A stretch of DNA of 53,799 nucleotides from positions 1 to 53,799 of the forward strand of contig NZ_BOOZ01000049.1 in NCBI RefSeq assembly GCF_016863495.1, written 5' to 3'. Shown in pieces: positions 17,790 through 25,661 of this stretch. A program made the position numbers and the translations under genes. Every line of letters begins with the position of its first letter. Positions within the stretch are counted from its first letter, which is position 1. This DNA comes from Micromonospora andamanensis. GTDB taxonomy: Bacteria; Actinomycetota; Actinomycetes; Mycobacteriales; Micromonosporaceae. Under the pieces are notes generated by a model. The model searched no databases and had not been told where the DNA came from. It saw nothing but the letters and a program-made list of their open reading frames with translations.

Positions 17790-19340
17790 GTGGGCTGGCT
17801 CGACCGGGTCGAAGACCAGGTTGACGCCCTGACGAAAGCGCGGGCGTTGCAGGAGGTGAGCCGTTCCACCGAGGCGTACGGACTCCTGGACCGGGTGCTG
17901 CGTGCCACCCGCGACCCGCACGCCCGCGCCGACGCGCTCGTGCAGCGGCTCTCGGCCCTGATCAATCTCGGGCGCACCGCCGAGTACACCCGCGCCATCG
18001 AGGAGGCTTCCGCGGCGGTACGCGACCTCGCCGAGCCCTACCTGCACGGGCACCTCAACGCACTTGCCGCGCTCGCCGCCCACCACCAGGGCGCGCTGGA
18101 CCGCTGCGTGACGCACCTGGTCAAGGCGGCTCGGGCGCTCGGGGCGGTGGAGGACCCGGACCGGGACACCGCGTGGGGCTGGCACGACCTGGCGATGGCC
18201 TACTCCTACCTCAGCTTCCACGGATACGCGTTGGGCGCGATCGAACGCGCCCGGCAACTCGGCACCGCCGCCGGGATCCCGGAGGAGACGTTCGCCGCAC
18301 CAGGCATCCGGCTGCGCAACGCGGTAGCCCTCGACCACACCGGGGACAGTGACGGTTGTCTGCGCGTACTGCGGGATGTCGGCGGTGACCTGGACCGGTT
18401 CGTGACCGCCGGGCGTGCCGACCGGCTGCGCCCCAGCAGCCTGGCCGCCTACGGTTACGCCGCCGCCCGCCGGTGCGCGCTCGGCGACGACCTCTCCCCC
18501 ACCCCGGGCCGGGACCCGGACCGGCTGCTCGGCTACGGCGCGGACAGTGCCCGCGCCCGCGACATGCGCCAGCTCGGCCAGGTGTGCCTCGCCATCGCCA
18601 GCGGACGCCCGATCGAGGCGGTCACCCGGCTGGACACGGTGCAGGTGTCCGCCGAGACGCTCGGCGCGGCCGAGCCGGCCCGGCTGCGCAGCATGGCGCT
18701 GGGACGGGCCGGCGACCACGCCGCCGCGCACCGGGCCGACCGGCTGGCCTTCCGGCTCGCCGCGCAGCGGCACGACCGGCTCCGGGACGTCTACATCGAC
18801 GGCATCGCCGCGCGGATCGACCATGAGGAGATGCGCCGCGAGGCGGCGCGGTTCGAGGGGGAGGCGCTGACCGACCCGCTGACCGGGCTGCCCAACCGAC
18901 GCCGGCTGGAGCGCTACATCGCGGCGGTGGTCGCCCGCGGCGAACGGGTGGTGATCGGCGTCTGCGACCTGGACGGCTTCAAGGCGGTGAACACGCGGCA
19001 CGGACACCACTCGGGGGACCTGGTCCTGCAACGCGTCGCCGGAGTGATCAACAGGGTGATGCGTCGGGGTGACTTCGTCGCCCGCTACGGCGGCGACGAG
19101 TTCGTGGTGGTGTTGCCCGAGGCGGGCATGACCGAGGCGGCCGAGGTGGCGCGACGCATCGACGCCGCCGTCCGCACCGAGGACTGGGAGTCGCTGGTAC
19201 CCGGCACCCCGGTCGGTGTCAGCATCGGTTTCGCCGAGGTGGGGACCGGCGGCCCCGGCCAGCGGGACGCGCTCGGTGCCGCCTTCGAGGCCGCCGACCG
19301 CGAGATGCTGCGGGCAAAGGTCCGGCCGCGTACCGCCTGA
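17790..19340 (+). CDS. diguanylate cyclase with N-terminal TPR-like region (GGDEF)
   Basis: This likely makes cyclic di-GMP. About 350 residues of helical repeats (ARALQEVSRSTEAYGLLDRVL and so on), TPR-like, precede a full GGDEF domain: DPLTGLPNRRRLERYI, VCDLDGFKAVNTRHGHHSGD and the intact active site RYGGDEFVVVLPE. RRGD sits five residues before GGDEF and fits an inhibitory I-site (RxxD). No membrane segment is seen, so it is cytosolic. The GTG at 17790 has AGGAGG 6 nt upstream. It converges on prfA with 15 nt between. Confidence 0.92.
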   Translation: MGWLDRVEDQVDALTKARALQEVSRSTEAYGLLDRVLRATRDPHARADALVQRLSALINLGRTAEYTRAIEEASAAVRDLAEPYLHGHLNALAALAAHHQGALDRCVTHLVKAARALGAVEDPDRDTAWGWHDLAMAYSYLSFHGYALGAIERARQLGTAAGIPEETFAAPGIRLRNAVALDHTGDSDGCLRVLRDVGGDLDRFVTAGRADRLRPSSLAAYGYAAARRCALGDDLSPTPGRDPDRLLGYGADSARARDMRQLGQVCLAIASGRPIEAVTRLDTVQVSAETLGAAEPARLRSMALGRAGDHAAAHRADRLAFRLAAQRHDRLRDVYIDGIAARIDHEEMRREAARFEGEALTDPLTGLPNRRRLERYIAAVVARGERVVIGVCDLDGFKAVNTRHGHHSGDLVLQRVAGVINRVMRRGDFVARYGGDEFVVVLPEAGMTEAAEVARRIDAAVRTEDWESLVPGTPVGVSIGFAEVGTGGPGQRDALGAAFEAADREMLRAKVRPRTA

Positions 19341-19355
19341 CCACGCCGACCCGGC

Positions 19356-20444
19356 TCAGCGGCGGGTCAGCTCCGCGTCACCGGCCAGGCGCGCAGCCCG
19401 GTCCGCCTCGGTGAGCGCGTCGAGCACGCCGTCCAGTTCCCCGGCGAGCACCAGATCGAGGTTGTACGCGGTGAAGCCGATCCGGTGGTCGGTGATCCGG
19501 TTCTGCGGGAAGTTGTACGTGCGGATCCGTTCCGAGCGGTCCACCGTACGCACCTGTGCCTTGCGGGCGTCCGACGCGGCGGCGTCGGCCTGCTCCTGCG
19601 CGGCGGCGAGCAGCCGGGCGCGCAGGATCCGCATCGCCTGCTCCCGGTTCTGCAACTGGGACTTCTCGTTCTGGCAGGAGACCACGATGCCGGTGGGCAG
19701 GTGGGTGATCCGTACCGCCGAGTCCGTGGTGTTCACCGACTGCCCGCCCGGGCCGGACGAGCGGAACACGTCGACGCGCAGCTCGTTCGGGTCGATTGTG
19801 ACGTCGACCTCCTCGGCCTCCGGCAGCACCAGGACACCGGCCGCGCTGGTGTGGATGCGCCCCTGTGACTCGGTGACCGGGACCCGCTGGACCCGGTGCA
19901 CGCCGCCCTCCCACTTCAACCGGGACCAGACGCCGTTGCCGCCGTCGGGCACACCCTTCGTCTTGATCGCCAGCGAGACGTCCTTGACCCCGCCGAGGTC
20001 GGAGTCCTGGGCGTCGATCACCTCGGTGAGCCAGCCGCGCCGCTCGGCGTAGCGGGTGTACATGCGCAGCAGGTCACCGGCGAACAGCGCGGACTCCTCA
20101 CCGCCCTCCCCCGCCTTGATCTCGACGATGACGTCCTTGGCGTCGTGCGGGTCACGCGGGATGAGCAACTCGGCAAGCCGCTCCTCCAACGCCGGGAGCG
20201 TCGCCGCGATCGTCTCGGCCTCGGCGGCGAAGGAGGCGTCCTCGGCGGCCAGTTCCCGCGCGGCGGCGAGATCGGCCCGGGCCTGCTCCAGCTCACCAGC
20301 GGCCTTGTGCAGCGGCACCAGCTCGGCGTAGCGACGGCCGACCCGGCGGGCGGTGCCCTGGTCAGCGTGGATCGCGGGATCGGCGAGCCGCTTCTCCAAC
20401 TCGGCGTACTCGTCGAGGAGGGCGGCCAGGCGCTCACTGCTCAT
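19356..20444 (-). CDS. prfA: peptide chain release factor 1
   Basis: RF1 ends translation at UAA and UAG. The 362-residue protein carries the GGQ motif in SSGPGGQSVNTTDSAVRITHLPTG and also VHRVQRVPVTESQGRIHTS and RTYNFPQNRITDHRIG. The domain order is complete. It lies downstream of rpmE, separated by a 14-bp hairpin, and upstream of prmC on the far side of the GGDEF gene. Confidence 0.97.
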   Translation of the reverse strand: MSSERLAALLDEYAELEKRLADPAIHADQGTARRVGRRYAELVPLHKAAGELEQARADLAAARELAAEDASFAAEAETIAATLPALEERLAELLIPRDPHDAKDVIVEIKAGEGGEESALFAGDLLRMYTRYAERRGWLTEVIDAQDSDLGGVKDVSLAIKTKGVPDGGNGVWSRLKWEGGVHRVQRVPVTESQGRIHTSAAGVLVLPEAEEVDVTIDPNELRVDVFRSSGPGGQSVNTTDSAVRITHLPTGIVVSCQNEKSQLQNREQAMRILRARLLAAAQEQADAAASDARKAQVRTVDRSERIRTYNFPQNRITDHRIGFTAYNLDLVLAGELDGVLDALTEADRAARLAGDAELTRR

Positions 20445-20493
20445 GCGGGGGATCGCTCCTTGGTCGGCGGGGAGACCGGGACACAGACGGACA

Positions 20494-20527
20494 ACGCCCG
20501 CGTCCGGCGGGAACCGGACGCGGGCGT
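20494..20527 (-). terminator. hairpin after rpmE
   Basis: A perfect 14-bp stem ACGCCCGCGTCCGG / CCGGACGCGGGCGT encloses a 6-nt loop, 11 nt after the rpmE stop. There is no strong U-tract, as is common in actinobacteria. Confidence 0.75.
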
Positions 20528-20538
20528 CGGACGAGGAG

Positions 20539-20763
20539 CTACTTGGCCTTCTTGCCCTGGGCCTTGGCGTACTTCTGCTGGAACTTCGCGACCCGGCCAG
20601 CGGTGTCCAGCACTCGCTGCTTGCCCGTGTAGAACGGGTGGCAGGCGCTGCACGTCTCGACGTGGATCGAGCCGCCCTTGGCGGTGCTGCGGGTGGTGAA
20701 GGTGTTACCGCAGGAGCAGCTGACCTCGGTGGTCACGTACTCCGGGTGGATGTTGGGCTTCAT
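20539..20763 (-). CDS. rpmE: 50S ribosomal protein L31, zinc-binding form
   Basis: A 74-residue ribosomal protein starting MKPNIHPEYVTTEVSCSCGN. Four cysteines (16, 18, 38 and 41; CxC and CxxC) make it the zinc-containing form. Its counterpart without cysteines, if present, would be elsewhere and Zur-controlled. GAGG precedes the ATG at 20763; longer frames are noise. It follows rho, as in many actinobacteria. Confidence 0.97.
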   Translation of the reverse strand: MKPNIHPEYVTTEVSCSCGNTFTTRSTAKGGSIHVETCSACHPFYTGKQRVLDTAGRVAKFQQKYAKAQGKKAK

Positions 20764-20974
20764 GTCGCCTCGGTCCTCTCGTCTGTGGTCGCCGGGTCGC
20801 CCTGTGCCTGCTGGTGGGGGCGTGAACCGGAACCGGTGGCCGATTGACCAGTCTGCCATGGGCGTCGGCGGGCCCCGGAATCGGGCCACACCAGCTGGTC
20901 GCCGGTAGCAACATCGGGCCTCGGGTACGCATTCCCGCAACCGGCGCGAAGCATTCCTCCGCCCGCCCCGGTAC

Positions 20975-21015
20975 CCACGAAGGGGCGTGGCCGGTCCGGC
21001 CACGCCCCTTCGTGG
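20975..21015 (-). terminator. long hairpin after rho
   Basis: 20-bp perfect arms, 20975-20994 and 20996-21015, read CCACGAAGGGGCGTGGCCGG and its complement, with almost no loop. It begins 17 nt after the rho stop and is the likely end of the rho transcript, or works for both strands. Confidence 0.8.
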
Positions 21016-21032
21016 ATCTTCGTCGGCGGACG

Positions 21033-23042
21033 TTACTCCCCCGGCGTCGACTTCGCGATCTGCATCAGGAACTCGATGTTGGTGCGGGACTGCTTCAGCC
21101 GGTCCAGCAGGAGATCCAGCGCCGCCTGCGAGTCCAGCGAGTGCAGCACCTTGCGCAGCTTGTGCACGATGGCCAGCTCCTCCGGCGCGAGCAGGATCTC
21201 CTCCTTACGCGTGCCGGACGGGTGGATGTCGATGGCCGGGAAGGTCCGCTTGTCGGCGATCTTCCGGTCCAGCTTCAGCTCCGCGTTACCGGTGCCCTTG
21301 AACTCCTCGAAGATGACCGTGTCCGCCATGGAGCCGGTCTCCACCAGAGCGGTGGCGAGGATGGTCAGCGAGCCGCCGTTCTCGATGTTGCGGGCCGCGC
21401 CGAGGAACCGCTTCGGCGGGTAGAGCGCGGTGGAGTCGATACCACCCGACATGATCCGGCCGCTGGCCGGCGCCGCCAGGTTGTACGAGCGGCCGAGCCG
21501 GGTCACCGAGTCGAGCAGCACGACAACGTCGTGGCCCAGCTCGACCAGGCGCTTGGCCCGCTCGATCGCCAACTCGGCGACTGTGGTGTGGTCCTGCGGC
21601 GGGCGGTCGAACGTGGCCGCGATGACCTCGCCCTTCACCGACCGCTGCATGTCGGTGACCTCTTCGGGCCGCTCGTCGACAAGCACCACCATCAGGTGGC
21701 ACTCCGGGTTGTTGTGCGTGATGGCGTTCGCGATCGCCTGCAGCACCATGGTCTTACCGGCCTTCGGCGGTGAGACGATGAGCGCCCGCTGGCCCTTGCC
21801 GATCGGCATGACCAGGTCGATCACCCGGGTGGTGAGGATGTGCGGCTCGGTCTCCAGCCGCAGCCGCTCCTGCGGGTACAGCGGGGTGAGCTTGTAGAAC
21901 TCCGGCCGACGCTTGGCCTCGTCCGGCTCCATCCCGTTGATGGTGTCCAGCCGGACCAGGGGGTTGTACTTGTCGCGCCGCTGCTCGCCGTCGCGCGCCG
22001 CCCGAACCGCACCGGTGATCGCGTCACCGCGCCGCAGGCCGTACTTCTTGATCTGGGACATCGACACGTACACGTCGTTGGGGCCGGCCAGGTAGCCGGT
22101 GGTCCGGACGAAGGCGTAGTTGTCGAGCACGTCCACGATGCCGGCCACCGGCACGAGCACGTCGTCCTCGCCGACCTGCGGCTCGCGGCCGTTGTTGTCG
22201 CCGCCGCCGCTGTCGTTACGGTCGCCACGACCGCGTCGACGGTCCCGGAAACGGCTGCGCCGGCTGCGCCGACCGCCGCCCTCGCCGTCGTCGTCACCGT
22301 CGTTGTCCCGGTCGGCACGCTGCCCGCGCTCGCCCCGGTCACCACGATCGGCCCGGTCGCCCCGGTCACTCCGTTCGGTGCGCTCGCCACGCTCGGCACG
22401 GTCGCCACGCTCGGCCCGGTCGCCACGGTCACCACGCTCGGCCCGGTCGCCACGCTCGGCCCGGTCACTCCGGTCGGCACGGTCCCCGCGCTCGGCGCGC
22501 TCCGCGGTGCGGTCGCCACGCTCGGCCCGGTCACCCCGCTCGCCGCGATCGGCACGCTCGCCGCGATCGGCACCGCGGTCACGACCGGACCGGCCCTCGG
22601 ACCGCTCGCCCTCGGCGGCGGACTCCTCGGCACGCGGCTCCGTCACGGCGGTCCGGCTACGCCGGGTACGGCCGCGGCCCTCGCTCTCGACGCTCGCCGC
22701 CGGCTGCTCCGCGCCACGGCGCTCGGCCTCCGGCCGGTCACCCGTGTCCCGTACCTCCGCGTGGACCTCCTCGCGGACCGGTGCGGCGGCCGCCGCGACC
22801 TCGGCCCGTGGTCGAGGGGCCCCGGCAGCGCCGCCCTGCCGCTCGGTGATCGCGCTGATCAGCTCGCCCTTACGCATACGAGCCGTCCCCGAGATGCCGA
22901 GCGACGCGGCCAGGCTCTGCAGCTCCGGCAGCAGCATCGCCGACAGACCCGTGCCGCTGCGCCGACGGCGGGTGGGGGCAGCGGTGGTGGCATCGCCAGC
23001 GACGTTGGAAACATCCGACGTCACGTCGGTGGTGTCGCTCAA
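21033..23042 (-). CDS. rho: transcription termination factor Rho
   Basis: Rho is a hexameric RNA helicase that ends transcription. The 669-residue protein has an N-terminal SAP-like part (LPELQSLAASLGISGTARM-KGELISAI), then an insertion of Arg/Gly/Asp/Glu repeats (about residues 140-280, many RAERGDR units), the cold-shock RNA-binding fold (GIVDVLDNYAFVRTTGYLAGPNDVYVS), Walker A SPPKAGKT and LVDERPEEVTDMQRSV. The start is TTG 23042 with GGAAGGA before it; no earlier start has a site. The insert is typical of actinobacteria. Confidence 0.96.
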   Translation of the reverse strand: MSDTTDVTSDVSNVAGDATTAAPTRRRRSGTGLSAMLLPELQSLAASLGISGTARMRKGELISAITERQGGAAGAPRPRAEVAAAAAPVREEVHAEVRDTGDRPEAERRGAEQPAASVESEGRGRTRRSRTAVTEPRAEESAAEGERSEGRSGRDRGADRGERADRGERGDRAERGDRTAERAERGDRADRSDRAERGDRAERGDRGDRAERGDRAERGERTERSDRGDRADRGDRGERGQRADRDNDGDDDGEGGGRRSRRSRFRDRRRGRGDRNDSGGGDNNGREPQVGEDDVLVPVAGIVDVLDNYAFVRTTGYLAGPNDVYVSMSQIKKYGLRRGDAITGAVRAARDGEQRRDKYNPLVRLDTINGMEPDEAKRRPEFYKLTPLYPQERLRLETEPHILTTRVIDLVMPIGKGQRALIVSPPKAGKTMVLQAIANAITHNNPECHLMVVLVDERPEEVTDMQRSVKGEVIAATFDRPPQDHTTVAELAIERAKRLVELGHDVVVLLDSVTRLGRSYNLAAPASGRIMSGGIDSTALYPPKRFLGAARNIENGGSLTILATALVETGSMADTVIFEEFKGTGNAELKLDRKIADKRTFPAIDIHPSGTRKEEILLAPEELAIVHKLRKVLHSLDSQAALDLLLDRLKQSRTNIEFLMQIAKSTPGE

Positions 23043-23338
23043 TGGATTCCTTCCCTCGATAGGCCGGGACTGCCCGGAATCGACAACAGGTGGCCGGGCG
23101 GCCTCGGTACACCCGCCTCGCATGACGCTTCGCGGGAGTCTGTAACACAGCAGCCGGTCGGTCGCCCGACCCACCAGGTGGAGCGGTGAGCGGGGTTTCG
23201 CCGTCTGCGGCGACCAGTGAAGACTGCGGTGCGGCGTGGGCCTAGGCAGGGGTGACGGGCTACCGCCGAAAGCTTCGGGGGTGCGCCGACCCGCAGAGAG
23301 ATCGCATGCTTCGCGGCTGTGCTAAGTCTAGAGCGTAA
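23043..23338 (-). other. rho upstream region, no gene seen
   Basis: There are 296 nt between thrB and rho with no supported coding region. On the minus strand, TAGACT just after the thrB stop (about 23325) is a possible -10 box. That would give rho an approximately 270-nt leader, in which Rho could control its own transcription. This is inference only. Confidence 0.35.
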
Positions 23339-24292
23339 TCAACTCTTGCGACCTGCGGCAACAGGGTCCCGCTCCGCGTGTCCGAGTCTACCCCGCTCGA
23401 CCTGCGCCCCGCATACATCTACCGGCAACCGCAGCAGCCGCCAATCTGTTCCCGCGTCGAAGTCTACGGGCAGCTCGGAGAGGGCCAGCACGGTGGGGCC
23501 GGCCCCACTGACCACGGCCGCCACACCAGCGTCACGCAACCCACTGACCAGGGCAGACGTCCCTGGCATCGATGGCGCGCGGTAGTCCTGGTGCAACCGG
23601 TCGGCGGTGGCCGGCAACAGCAGTGCCGGCTGTGCGGTCAACGCGTGCACCAGCAGCGCCGCCCGGCCGGCATTGAACGCGGCGTCGCCGTGCGGCACGG
23701 AAGCCGGCAGCGCAGCACGGGCCGAGGCGGTCAGCCCACGCTCGGCCGGCACCAGCACCGTGGCGCGTACGCCGTCGGCCACCGGCAGCGACACCGCACG
23801 GGCGCCGGCCGGCTCCGTCCAGGCCAGGGTGAAGCCGCCGAGCAGGCAGGGTGCGACATTGTCCGGGTGGCCCTCGATCTCGGCGGCCAGGCGCAGCACG
23901 GCGTCGTCGTCGAGGCGGCTCTCGCCCTCGGTCACCAGGGCCCGGGCCAACAGCACCCCGGCGACGATCGCCGCCGACGAGGAGCCGAGCCCGCGCGCCT
24001 GCGGGATGCGGTTGACACACTCCACAGCCAGTCCCGGCGGTTGCCCACCGAGCGCGTCGAACGCCGCGCGCATGGCGCGTACCACCAGATGACCGTCGTC
24101 GACCGGCAGGTCGCCGGCGCCCTCCCCGGTCACCGTGACCGTCACGCCGTCGCCCGTCACCTCGGCGGCGACGTCGTCGTGCAGCGCGAGGGCCAGCCCC
24201 AGCGCGTCGAAACCCGGCCCCAGGTTCGCACTGGTGGCGGGGACCCGGACCCGGACCGGTTCGGCGACGAATGTGGTCGACACGCCGACCAT
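23339..24292 (-). CDS. thrB: homoserine kinase
   Basis: This GHMP kinase phosphorylates homoserine in threonine synthesis. The 317-residue protein has VRVPATSANLGPGFDALGLAL, the ATP-binding loop RGLGSSSAAIVAG, EGHPDNVAPCLLGG and GLRDAGVAAVVSGAGPTVLAL. ATG 24292 is the first good start; the much longer open frame upstream is the shadow of the transporter gene. thrB is normally next to thrC, but here about 7.4 kb of efflux genes separate them. It lies 41 nt after the MFS gene and may share its transcript. Confidence 0.95.
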   Translation of the reverse strand: MVGVSTTFVAEPVRVRVPATSANLGPGFDALGLALALHDDVAAEVTGDGVTVTVTGEGAGDLPVDDGHLVVRAMRAAFDALGGQPPGLAVECVNRIPQARGLGSSSAAIVAGVLLARALVTEGESRLDDDAVLRLAAEIEGHPDNVAPCLLGGFTLAWTEPAGARAVSLPVADGVRATVLVPAERGLTASARAALPASVPHGDAAFNAGRAALLVHALTAQPALLLPATADRLHQDYRAPSMPGTSALVSGLRDAGVAAVVSGAGPTVLALSELPVDFDAGTDWRLLRLPVDVCGAQVERGRLGHAERDPVAAGRKS

Positions 24293-24333
24293 GCTAGTGC
24301 GACGGGCCGGAACGTTCACCGGGCCGGACCGGG

Positions 24334-25584
24334 CTACCGGTTCTCCGCGACGGCGGGTGGCGACGCGGCGAGCGAGAGACGTCGCGTCGCGATCCGCCAG
24401 CCGATCGCGTAGACCAGGGTGACCAGGCCGCAACCGGCAAGTACGACACGTTCGTCGACCACGTCCACCACCGCGGCCACCACCAGCTGGCTGACGGAGA
24501 TGGCCAGGGTTGCCAGCATCATGTCGGTGGCGAAGACCCGACCCCGCAGTCGGTCCGGCACCTCGCCCTGCAAGGCGAAGTTCGACATCACCCAGTTGCT
24601 GCCACCGGCGAAGTGGGCCACGAAGACCAGGACCAGCACCAGTGGGAACCAGGCAGCCACCGAGGTGCCGAGGTAGGCCAGACCGTAGGCCGACATGGAC
24701 AGTGCCAGGCCGGGCAACAGCCAGGTCCGGTTGGTCAGCACCCGCCGCATCATGATCGGACCGACCAACGCGCCGGCCCCGCGTACCGCGAACAGCAGGC
24801 CGGCACCGAACGCGCCGACCCCGTACAGCCCAGCGAGCAGCGGGAAGACGGTAAGCACGCCGTTGCCGAGACCGACCGCCGACTTCACCGTGACCAGCGC
24901 GAGCACCCGCGGGCGGTGCCCGATGTACACAAGCGCCTCGCGGATCGCCGCCCAGGTCTGCGGTGGCACCACGTCCCGCTCGCGGGGCGCCTGCAACGGA
25001 CGTCGGATGAGCGTGGCCAGGCCCGCGGCGATCACCAGCCCGACGGCACCGACCCAGAAGCAGACGTACGGACCGGCCGCCGCGCTGAGCACCCCACCGA
25101 GCGACGCGCCGACGACAGTCATCGTCCCCCACGCCGACCCGGCCACCGCGTTGCCCGCAGCCAGTTCATCCGGATCGAGCACGTTCGGCAGCGCCGCCTG
25201 CGCCGCCGGCGAGTAGAACGCCTTGGCCACCGCGACCACGCCGATGCCGAGCAACGCCAGCCAGGCCGTACCGGCATCGCGTACCCCTAGCAGCAGCAGG
25301 ACGCCGACAAGCGCGGCGGCGTTCGAGACGATCATGATCGTACGGCGGTCGAACCGGTCCGCGATGGTGCCGGTGTACGGCAGCAGCAACGCGACGATGC
25401 CGGTGTCCACGGCGAGCACCAGGGCTCCCCACACCCCACTTCCGGTCAGCTGCGGCAGCAGCACCAGCAGCGGCACCATGACGAACCAGTCGGCGCCGAA
25501 GACCACCAGCTCGGCCAGGAAGAGATTGCGGAAGTTCCGGTTCCGGGTGAGGACCGAGAGGGTGGACGCCACGGAGCGGACCAT
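24334..25584 (-). CDS. MFS transporter (enterobactin-exporter EntS-like group)
   Basis: This 416-residue protein has about 12 membrane helices and motif A in GTIADRFDRRTIMIVSNA, and PNVLDPDELAAGNAVAGSAW typical of the EntS-like MFS group. A likely exporter of small molecules; the substrate cannot be named. It follows the RND gene after a terminator, in the same direction. Whether it belongs with the efflux pair or with thrB is open. Confidence 0.85.
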   Translation of the reverse strand: MVRSVASTLSVLTRNRNFRNLFLAELVVFGADWFVMVPLLVLLPQLTGSGVWGALVLAVDTGIVALLLPYTGTIADRFDRRTIMIVSNAAALVGVLLLLGVRDAGTAWLALLGIGVVAVAKAFYSPAAQAALPNVLDPDELAAGNAVAGSAWGTMTVVGASLGGVLSAAAGPYVCFWVGAVGLVIAAGLATLIRRPLQAPRERDVVPPQTWAAIREALVYIGHRPRVLALVTVKSAVGLGNGVLTVFPLLAGLYGVGAFGAGLLFAVRGAGALVGPIMMRRVLTNRTWLLPGLALSMSAYGLAYLGTSVAAWFPLVLVLVFVAHFAGGSNWVMSNFALQGEVPDRLRGRVFATDMMLATLAISVSQLVVAAVVDVVDERVVLAGCGLVTLVYAIGWRIATRRLSLAASPPAVAENR

Positions 25585-25625
25585 ACCCGGCCGCTGTCAG
25601 CGGTTGCGTCGGAGCGCGGACAGGC

Positions 25626-25655
25626 CCCCCGGAGGGCCCGAGGACCCTCCGGGGG
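25626..25655 (-). terminator. hairpin after the RND permease gene
   Basis: An 11-bp perfect stem CCCCCGGAGGG / CCCTCCGGGGG encloses an 8-nt loop that starts 6 nt from the RND stop. It probably ends the ABC-RND transcript before the MFS gene. Confidence 0.75.
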
Positions 25656-25661
25656 CAGCGC

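Noticed and set aside
17720..17998. N-terminal extension of prmC
   Set aside because: It is Arg/Ser-rich and overlaps the divergent GGDEF gene; GTG 17719 fits the family start.
21840..23189. 449-residue hydrophobic plus-strand frame opposite rho
   Set aside because: The apparent hydrophobic repeats are only the complement of the Arg/Asp/Gly repeats in Rho; it has no start site or family match.
24293..25132. N-terminal extension of thrB
   Set aside because: It is in a shadow frame of the MFS gene; homoserine kinase starts at ATG 24292.
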